A stretch of DNA of 13,282 bases from Methanosarcinaceae archaeon (GCA_030609665.1 JAUWBW010000023.1:1-13282), one strand, 5' to 3'. Shown: positions 1 to 6,496, numbered from the stretch's first letter. The notes: generated by a model not told the origin, from the sequence alone. Made by a program: numbers and translations.

Positions 1-560
1 GATACTATCGCACTTGTGCGCTCGTCGATGGCACCGATCACGATCTTGTCAGGGTGCATGAAATCGTAGATTGCTTTACCTTCGCGAAGGAACTCGGGAT
101 TCATGGCAATTCCGAAGTCGTCTCCTGCACGTTTGCCTGAATATTCCTCGATCGTAGAGAGTACCACTTTTTCGGTTGTTTCGGGCACAACAGTACTTTT
201 TACAACTACTATGTGATATCCTTCTTTTTTTGCGATGGCACGCCCAAGGCTTGCACTTGCTGCACGCACGATGGACAGGTCAATGCTACCGTCATCTCCT
301 GACGGTGTGCCGACACAGATGAACGAGACATCGGAGTTGGCGACCGCGTAGTCGTAATCCGATGTTGCGATGAGATGGTGTTCTGCGTGTTTTTTCATCA
401 ATTCTTCGAGTCCTTCCTCGTATATTGGTGGAATGCCTGCGTTTATTTGCTTAACTCTCTCCTCGTCGATGTCTATGCAGATAACCTCATGTCCGAGTTC
501 TGCAAAACACGCGGCAGATACTGTGCCTACGTAGCCTGAGCCGATTATTGAAACTTTCAT
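1..560 (-). CDS. UDP-glucose/nucleotide-sugar 6-dehydrogenase, N-terminal part (cut by window edge)
   Basis: Reading the minus strand from ATG at 560-558 gives about 186 codons still open at base 1. The protein begins MKVSIIGSGYVGTVSAACFAELGHEV, an N-terminal Rossmann fold with the GxGxxG dinucleotide motif and an acidic residue pair (IDID) after strand 2. Further on come a VGTPSGDDGSIDLS segment, the KSTVVPETTE segment and NPEFLREGKAIYDFMHPDKIVIG. All are hallmarks of the UDP-glucose / UDP-ManNAc dehydrogenase family, which oxidises the C6 hydroxyl of a nucleotide sugar to a uronic acid with 2 NAD+. The catalytic Cys and the UDP-binding C-terminal domain lie outside the window, so the exact sugar cannot be set. 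The start is supported by GAGAGGG (plus-strand 567-573) about 6 bases upstream. Probable role: precursors for surface polysaccharide or S-layer glycans. Confidence 0.9.
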   Translation of the reverse strand, partial: MKVSIIGSGYVGTVSAACFAELGHEVICIDIDEERVKQINAGIPPIYEEGLEELMKKHAEHHLIATSDYDYAVANSDVSFICVGTPSGDDGSIDLSIVRAASASLGRAIAKKEGYHIVVVKSTVVPETTEKVVLSTIEEYSGKRAGDDFGIAMNPEFLREGKAIYDFMHPDKIVIGAIDERTSAIV

Positions 561-566
561 GGTGTG

Positions 567-573
567 CCCTCTC
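567..573 (-). promoter_or_regulatory. Ribosome binding site of the nucleotide-sugar dehydrogenase
   Basis: On the minus strand this reads GAGAGGG and ends 6 bases before the ATG at 560-558. It fixes that codon as the start. Confidence 0.6.
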
Positions 574-647
574 TTGATTTGTAAATTATTGAAAGGTGTA
601 TATTAGGATGACGTTTTGCGGCTTGGTGAGGATATACAGGGAATTTG

Positions 648-692
648 TACGATATATCGTATAAAAAGTGCGATTTTTGTCCGACATGTCGG
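648..692 (+). promoter_or_regulatory. Candidate promoter/operator of the SAMP-like operon with two perfect palindromes
   Basis: A perfect 14-bp palindrome, TACGATATATCGTA (648-661), runs into the TATA-like sequence TATAAAAAG (660-668). A second perfect palindrome, CCGACATGTCGG, lies at 681-692. If the TATA element is used, transcription should begin about 22-26 bases downstream, near 686-692, which puts the first palindrome on the TATA box and the second on the start site. Dyads in those positions suit a dimeric repressor. The palindromes are seen directly; their use as operators is inferred. Confidence 0.45.
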
Positions 693-767
693 CCTTGGGA
701 CAAAATTACCCAATCTGCACTCCCATTATTTTGCAGTAAGGGGGAATAAGTGAATTTTGTCCCAAGG
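693..767. repeat. Perfect 15-bp inverted repeat (long hairpin) in the leader of the SAMP-like operon
   Basis: CCTTGGGACAAAATT at 693-707 is matched exactly by its reverse complement at 753-767, with 45 bases between. A smaller pair, CTGCA/TGCAG, lies inside the loop. In RNA this would form a 15-bp stem near the predicted 5' end of the transcript, ending about 60 bases before the first start codon. It could be a leader structure, or a small non-autonomous mobile element with terminal inverted repeats. No gene is visible in 561-827 apart from these elements. Confidence 0.7.
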
Positions 768-815
768 TTAATCAATCCCGAAAACGTTAATAATAATAGT
801 AACCGATTGATTACT

Positions 816-822
816 GAGGTGA
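816..822 (+). promoter_or_regulatory. Ribosome binding site of the 41-residue gene
   Basis: GAGGTGA ends 5 bases before ATG at 828-830. It favours that codon over the ATG at 750, which has no such site and would lie inside the leader inverted repeat. Confidence 0.65.
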
Positions 823-827
823 ATCAA

Positions 828-953
828 ATGTCAAAGTTTCATAAGCGAGATACTGAGCGAAAAGGAACCAAAAAACATGAGGGATTGGAGGATAAACTGA
901 TGAAAGATAACCTCGAGGACTTAAAAGGTGATGGCGGTGAAGTTTTAGATTGA
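828..953 (+). CDS. Small highly charged protein of unknown function (41 aa), upstream partner of the SAMP-like gene
   Basis: The frame from ATG 828 encodes 41 residues starting MSKFHKRDTERKG and ending GDGGEVLD. It is very rich in Lys, Asp, Glu and Arg, has no Cys and no membrane segment, and looks soluble and possibly disordered or helical. I do not recognise a family. Reality as a gene rests on the strong GAGGTGA site and on the overlap of its TGA stop (951-953) with the TTG start of the SAMP-like gene (950-952), a typical translational-coupling arrangement. The frame is open further upstream to 750, but that longer form lacks a ribosome site and crosses the leader hairpin. It may be a partner or target of the modifier, or simply a translated leader peptide; neither can be chosen from sequence alone. 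Confidence 0.6.
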   Translation: MSKFHKRDTERKGTKKHEGLEDKLMKDNLEDLKGDGGEVLD

Positions 954-1162
954 GCATCAAAGTGAATATAAAAATACTCGCAGGTGGTACTTCTGAACAA
1001 ACAATTGAAGTTGAGGAAGATACAACCTACGAATGTTTACTGGACATGCTTGATATAAATCAAGAAACCGTTATTGTGTTGAAAGATGGACAAGCCGTTC
1101 CACTCGATGGAACGGTTACGTCCTGCGATTTAACAATTCTAAAAATAGTGTCAGGTGGATAA
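950..1162 (+). CDS. SAMP2/Urm1-like small archaeal modifier protein (ubiquitin fold, C-terminal Gly-Gly)
   Basis: This 70-residue protein begins at a TTG (950) inside the stop of the upstream gene. It has the beta-grasp pattern of MoaD/ThiS/SAMP proteins: an N-terminal hairpin (SIKVNIKILAGG), a helix (TTYECLLDMLDI), a strand with VIVLKDGQAVPLDGTV, and the end ILKIVSGG. The terminal Gly-Gly is the site that an E1-like enzyme (UbaA/MoeB type) adenylates. From memory it resembles Haloferax SAMP2 most, in the TY..L......LDI....V.VL.DG..VP segment. Known SAMP2 roles are tRNA 2-thiolation with NcsA and conjugation to lysines. No E1 or thiolase gene is in the window. A T-rich stretch directly after the stop may end transcription. 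A sulfur carrier for molybdopterin or thiamine is the alternative. Confidence 0.85.
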   Translation: MSIKVNIKILAGGTSEQTIEVEEDTTYECLLDMLDINQETVIVLKDGQAVPLDGTVTSCDLTILKIVSGG

Positions 1163-1174
1163 TTTTTATATTCA
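1162..1174 (+). terminator. T-rich probable transcription end after the SAMP-like gene
   Basis: A run of mostly T (TAATTTTTATATTC from the stop codon) follows the gene with no clear hairpin. Archaeal termination often needs only a U-rich tract. The next gene is convergent, so a stop signal is expected here. Confidence 0.35.
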
Positions 1175-1221
1175 TCTATTTACCCGATATTGTATGCAGA
1201 TATGTTATTCAGTCAGATCGT

Positions 1222-1602
1222 TTAGACTAATTTGCTGATATTTTTTAGTTTATCAATAGCTTTCATTGTTGCCTGTGTTTCATCCAGGATCTTGTTCTCA
1301 TAATGTTGTACGATCCGATCAACAGGTGCTGACAATGAATAGATCTTTGTGGGTCTACCCTTACCCGCAGTTTTCTTATCGTGTACATTGATCCAGGTAT
1401 TTTTGCGCATATACCGCATAGCAACACTTACTTCTGGTTGTCTTAAGCCTGTACTCATCTCAATCTCCTGAGACGATGCTTCCGGAACATTTGTAAGATA
1501 TGTCAATGTAGTTGCAATGTTTCTTGACATGCCCAGATCTTTCAGCGCTTCTATAAACCGTTGGTCGTCGTCGTCTAACACTTTTACTTCAAATTCTTTC
1601 AT
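1222..1602 (-). CDS. Winged-helix transcriptional regulator (COG4738-like)
   Basis: This is a 126-residue protein. After a charged N-terminus, residues ~14-70 form helices of a winged helix-turn-helix, with the recognition segment SSQEIEMSTGLRQPEVSVAMRYM at 43-65. Residues ~76-90 (KKTAGKGRPTKIYSL) form the basic wing with the G+GRPxKxY pattern common in archaeal TrmB/ArsR-like regulators. The C-terminal ~35 residues form an amphipathic helix suited to dimerisation. There is no sensor domain and no Cys, so a metal or redox switch within the protein is unlikely. It resembles the archaeal COG4738 family, whose targets are mostly unknown. The start at 1602 has a GGGG stretch about 7 bases upstream. 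It stands alone, convergent with the SAMP-like operon and downstream of the DUF2117 gene on the same strand. Confidence 0.8.
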   Translation of the reverse strand: MKEFEVKVLDDDDQRFIEALKDLGMSRNIATTLTYLTNVPEASSQEIEMSTGLRQPEVSVAMRYMRKNTWINVHDKKTAGKGRPTKIYSLSAPVDRIVQHYENKILDETQATMKAIDKLKNISKLV

Positions 1603-1750
1603 AATAACCCCATTCCATAATTTTATATTTCCATATAAGGCACCCTAAATTATCCTTATACTTATATTTACTAAATCATTATAATATTTAGATATATCTA
1701 TTACTTTTATATTTTTTTAGATTGTAATTTTAATTTGAAATGATGCAGTA
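1603..1750 (-). promoter_or_regulatory. AT-rich promoter region of the winged-helix regulator
   Basis: This stretch contains several TATA-like runs on the minus strand, among them AAATATAAAA (about 1620-1629) and CTTATATGG (about 1632-1640). I cannot choose between them. No gene or clear repeat is visible. Confidence 0.35.
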
Positions 1751-2878
1751 TCAATAATGTACAAAAGATATTATCGAATCACCTGCAATATCCATTACCT
1801 TTCTCTCAAGTGCTTCGTATGTATCAAATGTAACTGCATTCTTTCCACCAAACAGTTCCTCACTGATACGCCTGCCTACAATATCATCATGTCCTGACCT
1901 AAGACGCAGGATCGTAGAGCCGGGGTAGATCTTTGTATTATGGGATAAGCCATCAAAGTCGCCATCAGTAATGCCAATAATCGGAACGCCAAACCTGTAG
2001 AGAATATCACCTGCAATTGCGGTAGTATCATCCCCCACAGTAACCGCAAATTGTGCATCAACAGCCAGTTCGAAACAATGTTCTGCCGCATGATCGATCA
2101 TAACCACTTTGCCGCCTATGCCTATATTGCTTTCAACGCTTCTTCCAATACGTGGTGATGATTCACTCCTGCGCAATGAACCGCTTTTGACCCAGGCAGT
2201 CTTTATGTCAATTGGAACATTGTTCTCATAATCATGAAGTTTTTCAATCCCGTGCTCTTTAACAGTTCCTCCTGCAATTGATGTCACAAACCCGTTCTCA
2301 ACCACAATCCCAATATTCTCCGACTTAGCCTTACCAATCACAACACCATTTACGAGTATGTTCTCACCTGCATGCACACCTGATATTTTCCGTATGGTGC
2401 GTTGTCCATCAGTTTCGATCTGCACTGGTGTGGCGGTAAGTATGGGCTGTTCCGATATTTTCATACCCAATACGGACGACATTTTCATGGCATGTGTGCA
2501 TGTACTTGTATTCCACGAGATAATCTCACCATCCCGGCACCCGGGTCTTTCTATCTGTACAATCGGTTTGTTGTCCATATCCGGAAGGTTCGATATGACG
2601 ATACTCCCAAATGCGCGTCCGGTTTCAGTAGTCTTGCCATGATTTAGCAGAAAAACCACATCACTTGTCGCGGATAGTGTGCCAATACTCTCACTTGGTT
2701 TTAAGCGCTGGCTTGTGTCTATAATATTTTCCAGACCAGCATCGATAACTGCCGTTCTTCCCATGGTGCCGCCAAGCTTGGCGCTGACTTCACCTTCAGC
2801 AGATAATATATCCAAAATTGCCTTTGCCTGTCCCGAATCGATCACTTCAGGCCCGTGTATAACTACACCTATTTTCAT
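1751..2878 (-). CDS. DUF2117 family protein, function unknown (375 aa)
   Basis: The protein opens with MKIGVVIHGPEVIDSG followed by LGGTMGRTAVIDAGLE (residues 35-50), the signature I associate with DUF2117, an uncharacterised family found mainly in methanogens and relatives. The middle part (about 165-210) is rich in short beta strands and glycines (ILVNGVVIGKAKSENIGIVV). The C-terminal part has a striking conserved-looking block, VGDDTTAIAGDILYRFGVPIIGITDGDFDG at 281-310, which looks like a nucleotide or metal site with many Asp. There is no signal peptide or membrane helix, so it is cytoplasmic. It is divergent from the larA homologue across 338 bases. The ATG at 2876-2878 has no clear ribosome site, and a TATA box on the minus strand at about 2904-2911 predicts a very short leader. 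No reaction can be assigned. Confidence 0.8.
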   Translation of the reverse strand: MKIGVVIHGPEVIDSGQAKAILDILSAEGEVSAKLGGTMGRTAVIDAGLENIIDTSQRLKPSESIGTLSATSDVVFLLNHGKTTETGRAFGSIVISNLPDMDNKPIVQIERPGCRDGEIISWNTSTCTHAMKMSSVLGMKISEQPILTATPVQIETDGQRTIRKISGVHAGENILVNGVVIGKAKSENIGIVVENGFVTSIAGGTVKEHGIEKLHDYENNVPIDIKTAWVKSGSLRRSESSPRIGRSVESNIGIGGKVVMIDHAAEHCFELAVDAQFAVTVGDDTTAIAGDILYRFGVPIIGITDGDFDGLSHNTKIYPGSTILRLRSGHDDIVGRRISEELFGGKNAVTFDTYEALERKVMDIAGDSIISFVHY

Positions 2879-2903
2879 CAGGTTTCATTTTTATATACGA
2901 GTT

Positions 2904-2911
2904 ATTATATA
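2904..2911 (-). promoter_or_regulatory. TATA box of the DUF2117 gene
   Basis: TATATAAT on the minus strand lies about 26-33 bases before the ATG. It would start the transcript close to base 2880, giving an almost leaderless mRNA, which fits the lack of a ribosome site. Confidence 0.5.
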
Positions 2912-3187
2912 GTGTTTGCGGAGCAAGGTTAAAATCATGGATCGCGAGAAAATATCGACTATAAAATTGACAGCGATGACTTTCTTCAAATGTGACATGT
3001 GATTAGGTTTATATCCTATGATGTCGAATGTTATAATAGGCAAAAGTCGAATTGTTATTTATTTATCTATCCCCTCTATATGCTCGTCATACGGCTTTTG
3101 CCCATTCATCATACATTTTTTAAACGACATTGTATTTCTGCGTATTATATTTCTACTAATATATTCATGGGAATGATTCAACAACAC
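2912..3187. other. AT-rich divergent intergenic region
   Basis: This is the bulk of the 338-base gap between the DUF2117 and larA-like genes. I see an imperfect direct repeat, GTCGAATGTTAT at 3023-3034 and GTCGAATTGTTAT at 3046-3058, 23 bases apart, which could be a tandem regulator site. Weak open frames here (73 and 21 residues) have no convincing ribosome site or protein character. Confidence 0.35.
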
Positions 3188-3194
3188 TTTATAG
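3188..3194 (+). promoter_or_regulatory. Candidate TATA box of the larA-like gene
   Basis: TTTATAG is centred about 26 bases before the ATG at 3217. That is the spacing expected for a leaderless archaeal transcript. No ribosome site precedes the ATG, which supports this reading. Confidence 0.4.
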
Positions 3195-3216
3195 AATCAA
3201 CTACTTTTCATGCCGC

Positions 3217-4458
3217 ATGAGTGCGATAAATCTGCCATTTGGACATGGCAGTATAAGTGTTAATGTACCAGATAAAAATCTTGCAGACACAATAATGCCT
3301 TCTGAATCAGAAATCACAGCAGATGGAATTTCACAGATCAAGGCCGCACTGGAAAATCCGGTGAACTGCAAACAACTTAGTGAGATTGTTGTTCCCGATA
3401 CATCCGTTGTTATCATTGTAAGCGATACGACCCGCCCAACCCCGACCGCACAAATGCTGCCTCTGCTTTTTGAAGAACTGTATCGTGGCGGCGTCAGGGA
3501 TGAGAATATCACCATTATTTTTGCACTTGGGATACACAGGAACCAGACTGATGAAGAAATGGAAAGGATCGTTAGCAAGGATATTTACAAAAGGATACGA
3601 TGCATCGAACATGACAATACACGATGCAGAAATGTTGGTAAAACGAGCCGTGGTACCCCCATAGAGATATTCGAGGAAGTACTGGATGCCGATGTTGTCG
3701 TCTGCATGGGAAATATTGAATTCCATTACTATGCAGGATACAGTGGAGGTGCAAAAGCAATCCTGCCTGGTGTGAGTTCAAGAGAGTCCATCATTGCCAA
3801 CCATAAGATGATGATCGATGAAAAATCTTCCACTGGGCGAATCGATAGTCCTGTGCGGCAGGATATGGAAGAGGCGGCAGAGCATGTTGGTGTTGATTTT
3901 CTGTTGAATGTTGTACTCAATAGCAAAAAGGAGATCGTGTACGCAACTGCCGGTCATGTGGTCGATGCGCATCGAATGGGAGTTGTGCAGGTAGATAACA
4001 TGTACAAAATAAGTGCTGAACCTGCCGATGTGGTCATTGTCTCGCCCGGCGGTTATCCGAAGGATATAAACATATTCCAGGCACACAAAGCGCTTGACAA
4101 TGCAAAAAATGCAGTTGTTGAAGGCGGTACAATAATACTTGCTGCACAATGTTCTGAGGGACTCGGCAATACAGTTTATGAGCACTGGAACAATGAATCA
4201 AAGACGCCTGATGATGCAATAATGAAATTCAAACATTCATTTGAGTTTGGCGGTCATAAGGCTGCACTTATAGCACAACTTGCAAAGAAATATGACCTTT
4301 ATCTTATATCTGACCTGCCGGATGCTGATGCAAAGAATGCGTTCTTTAAACCTGTAATTAGCGTTCAGGAAGTACTGGATGGAGTTTTGAACGAAAACCC
4401 TGATGCGAGGGTGTGTATTATGCCTTATGGTAGTTTGACGCTTCCAATTAGCCGTTGA
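3217..4458 (+). CDS. larA: LarA-family nickel-pincer enzyme (lactate racemase homologue, DUF2088)
   Basis: The 413-residue protein matches LarA length and carries each residue I know from the Lactiplantibacillus plantarum enzyme. D70 and R73 lie in SDTTRPTPT and H107 in ALGIHRNQT. H170 is in the EFHYYAGYSGGAK block. K180 is the lysine that binds the nickel-pincer nucleotide (NPN) thioamide, and H196 in NHKMM is the nickel ligand. Q288 and K291 lie in the FQAHKAL segment. LarA binds NPN and moves a hydride to racemise lactate or, in homologues, other 2-hydroxy acids. The substrate here is unknown. LarB, LarC and LarE, which make NPN, are not in the window. The nearest nickel-related gene downstream is cbiO, but a broken junction lies between them. 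The start is set by family length and the TATA spacing. The symbol follows the family; lactate racemase activity is not proven. Confidence 0.88.
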   Translation: MSAINLPFGHGSISVNVPDKNLADTIMPSESEITADGISQIKAALENPVNCKQLSEIVVPDTSVVIIVSDTTRPTPTAQMLPLLFEELYRGGVRDENITIIFALGIHRNQTDEEMERIVSKDIYKRIRCIEHDNTRCRNVGKTSRGTPIEIFEEVLDADVVVCMGNIEFHYYAGYSGGAKAILPGVSSRESIIANHKMMIDEKSSTGRIDSPVRQDMEEAAEHVGVDFLLNVVLNSKKEIVYATAGHVVDAHRMGVVQVDNMYKISAEPADVVIVSPGGYPKDINIFQAHKALDNAKNAVVEGGTIILAAQCSEGLGNTVYEHWNNESKTPDDAIMKFKHSFEFGGHKAALIAQLAKKYDLYLISDLPDADAKNAFFKPVISVQEVLDGVLNENPDARVCIMPYGSLTLPISR

Positions 4459-4469
4459 GTGATTAAGTA

Positions 4470-4508
4470 CAAAAAAAGAAAAGTATCGTGGACTTTTTGA
4501 GCCCACGA
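4470..4508 (-). terminator. Hairpin plus T-run, terminator of the symporter gene
   Basis: TCGTGG (4486-4491) and CCACGA (4503-4508) form a 6-bp stem with an 11-base loop. On the minus strand the stem is followed by TACTTTTCTTTTTTTG, so the signal is oriented for the symporter. It lies between two convergent genes and may also slow larA transcription. Confidence 0.55.
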
Positions 4509-4543
4509 AATGTGCTATGCAGATCCAAACGAAATAGATTTGT

Positions 4544-5377
4544 TTATTTTCCGTAGCATTTCTCAATATGCTCATCTGAAGCAGGTTGTGTTGTAAGACT
4601 CACAACAACAGCAACAATAATTGCAAGCGGGGTTGCTACCAATATTGGGTCAACAACAGTACATGTTCCCGACAGAATTGTTGCCTTACCAAACAATGCC
4701 TGACTAATTCCGAGAGCGGATGCTTCTTTTGCGTGTACGAATGTGAGCCAGAACAGACTGGAAAAAGTACCAACCAGCATACTTGCGATGGCACCTTCTC
4801 TTGTCATGCGCTTCCAGAAAAGTGTTCCAACATACATTGGCAGGAATGCTGCTGCACAAAGCCCGAAGAAGATTGCTGTTGCTCTTGCAATGATACTTAT
4901 TGGAAGTATATATGCCAGCACAACACTTATCAGGATCGTTACTGCAATTCCGATCTTTGTCACGTCAACGGTTTTCCCTGCCTCACCTTTTTTGATGTAC
5001 TCACGGTAGAAGTCATGACCGATCGCAGTGCCCATTGTATGGAATTGGGAACTCAATGTGGACATTGCCGCTGCCAACAGTGTTAGCATAAACAGGACAA
5101 CAAATATCTCAGGCATAGCCGCATTTATGAATTCAGGCATAATGAGGTCTGTATTACCTTTTGCAACAGCAACGGAAATCAACCCCTGTGTCTTGTAGAA
5201 ATATGCATTTGAAAGTGCACCGACCGTGAAAGCGACACCTGTCATCATTAAGATGAATGGTCCACCAACAAGAACTGCCCTGTTGAGTGCTCTGTCATCT
5301 TTTACTGTCATGAACCTAACAGCCAGTTGTGGCTGCGCAAGTACTCCGATTCCCACACTCAGTAAAGCCATCGCAAC
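4544..5377 (-). pseudogene. Sodium:solute symporter (SSS family), C-terminal half only; 5' end lost at a junction
   Basis: About 275 residues remain from a family whose members usually have about 500-550. The remaining part starts inside a membrane helix with VGIGVLAQPQLAVRFMTVKDD, a highly typical internal SSS segment (proline/pantothenate-type symporters). It then has LAAAMSTLSSQFHTMGTAIGHDFYREY, which carries the Ser/Thr of the second sodium site, and about seven membrane helices. It ends EHIEKCYGK. The ATG at 5371 is only an internal methionine. Upstream of about 5375 the frame no longer resembles a symporter and meets a stop near 5417, while the opposite strand there encodes CbiQ. The N-terminal helices, which form half of the inverted repeat fold, are missing, so no working carrier can be made from this copy. 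The substrate cannot be told. Confidence 0.85.
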
Positions 5378-5381
5378 ACTC
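5372..5381. other. Junction of two 5'-truncated genes (rearrangement or assembly breakpoint)
   Basis: Left of this point the minus strand is good symporter sequence; right of it the plus strand is good CbiQ sequence. Neither continues across. I see no insertion sequence end, inverted repeat or target duplication at the join. Confidence 0.75.
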
Positions 5382-5570
5382 TTTGTTATGAGCTTTGAAC
5401 AGGCGGAACGAGTTTTCTATGCGATGAGATCAAAAGGGTATAGAGGAAAAGTTACTACAATGCATGAATTTACTCTTAGACCACAGGACTGGCTCTATAC
5501 GGTAGTGGTTTGTGGGTTTGCTATTTTTGTACAGGTTGCAGTATGGTACGGTACACTGGAGGGAACATGA
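5379..5570 (+). pseudogene. cbiQ: CbiQ (energy-coupling factor transmembrane protein), C-terminal fragment
   Basis: About 63 residues remain from a protein of about 250. LFVMSFEQAERVFYAMRSKGYRGK is the second cytoplasmic coupling motif of CbiQ/EcfT (the A-x-R-x-x-G type helix that docks on the ATPase). It is followed by LRPQDW and one last membrane helix, WLYTVVVCGFAIFVQVAVWY. CbiQ is the membrane component of the cobalt/nickel ECF importer and sits between the substrate-binding CbiM and the ATPase CbiO. The N-terminal helices and any cbiMN genes are missing because of the junction at about 5372-5381. The TGA stop (5568-5570) overlaps the ATG of cbiO, the normal operon arrangement. If the junction is an assembly error, the intact gene lies elsewhere in the genome. 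Confidence 0.85.
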
Positions 5571-6496
5571 TGCCTACAATAACTATTCAAGATCTGAGCT
5601 ATACATTTAGTGATGGGACAGTTGCGCTTGAGCATGTCTCGTTCGAGATCGAAAAAGGTGAATCTGTAGCGCTCATCGGTCCGAATGGTGCAGGTAAATC
5701 CACATTACTGCTTCATCTCAACGGTATACTGCATAGTGCCACATCACGTGAGTCTATCAGAATCCTTGATGAATCCGTTGATCCAAAAAAGATACATGAG
5801 ATGCCGAAAAAGATCGGTATCGTATTCCAGAATGCTGATGATATGCTGTTCATGCCCCTGCTTGGTGATGATGTGGCTTTTGGCCCTATCAATCTTGGTC
5901 TGGATAAAGAGGAGGTGCAGCGAAGGGTAAAGGATGCTCTTGAGATGGTCGGACTTGCCGGATATGAGCACAGGGTCCCGCACCACCTCAGCGGAGGCGA
6001 GAAGAGACGGGCTGCACTTGCCACAGTACTTTCGATGGAACCTGAGATACTTGCTATGGATGAACCTACTGCCAACCTGGACCCGAAAAGCAGGAGGGAA
6101 TTGATAGAGATATTCAGAAAATTGAAAGAAAAAGGAAAAACGCTGCTGATAATCACACATGATGTAAATGCAATTCCCGAACTCGCAGAACGGGTTATTG
6201 TCCTGAACAAGACCGTAATCGCAGACGGACCGACCCGTGATATTTTTTCAGATACGGAAATGCTTGTGGAGATCGGTCTGGATGTGCCTGTGATTACGCA
6301 GCTCTTTGAGATACTCCAGTGTTTCGGTTATCCGTGTGATGTGCTTCCGCTTTCAATCGAAGGTGCTGTTACAAACCTGACAGAAACAATGGAGGGCGGG
6401 AATGGGCATGTACATCTGCATATCCATAAACATACACACTCAGGAATCTCTTCTGCAAGGAGCAAGTATCATGATCATGCAGAAAAGCATGAGTAA
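5567..6496 (+). CDS. cbiO: Cobalt/nickel ECF importer ATPase CbiO with His-rich C-terminus
   Basis: This is a 309-residue ABC ATPase that powers cobalt or nickel uptake with CbiM and CbiQ at the inner face of the membrane. It has Walker A GPNGAGKST (38-46), a Q-loop at VFQNADDMLF, signature LSGGEKRR (141-148), Walker B ILAMDEP (161-167) and the switch His in IITHD (197-199). The start is ATG 5567 or the adjacent ATG 5570; the upstream open frame to 5510 only covers cbiQ. The C-terminal 29 residues contain nine His (HVHLHIHKHTH, then YHDHAEKHE). This tail lies beyond the ATPase core and is likely to bind transition metal. The upstream membrane gene is broken in this window, so function of this copy depends on partners elsewhere. 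Cobalt and nickel cannot be told apart from sequence. Confidence 0.9.
   Translation: MMPTITIQDLSYTFSDGTVALEHVSFEIEKGESVALIGPNGAGKSTLLLHLNGILHSATSRESIRILDESVDPKKIHEMPKKIGIVFQNADDMLFMPLLGDDVAFGPINLGLDKEEVQRRVKDALEMVGLAGYEHRVPHHLSGGEKRRAALATVLSMEPEILAMDEPTANLDPKSRRELIEIFRKLKEKGKTLLIITHDVNAIPELAERVIVLNKTVIADGPTRDIFSDTEMLVEIGLDVPVITQLFEILQCFGYPCDVLPLSIEGAVTNLTETMEGGNGHVHLHIHKHTHSGISSARSKYHDHAEKHE

Noticed and set aside
750..827. Longer start at 750 for the small charged protein
   Set aside because: It has no ribosome site, and the start would fall inside the leader inverted repeat; ATG 828 has GAGGTGA at good spacing.
2937..3002. Tiny 21-residue frame beginning MDREKIST
   Set aside because: It has no clear ribosome site or family, and a frame this short is expected by chance.
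2999..3220. 73-residue plus-strand frame upstream of the larA-like gene
   Set aside because: It lies in AT-rich intergenic DNA, has no ribosome site, and its composition (many Ile, Tyr, His, Phe) looks like translated noncoding sequence.
3201..4219. Several minus-strand frames opposite larA
   Set aside because: They are antisense to a gene whose protein carries all family motifs; none has protein-like motifs of its own.
4586..5086. Cys-rich 166-residue plus-strand frame
   Set aside because: It is antisense to the symporter; the many Cys come from reading membrane-protein codons (GCA, AGC, GCC) in another frame.
5713..6210. 165-residue minus-strand frame opposite cbiO
   Set aside because: It is a shadow of a gene with all ABC ATPase motifs.
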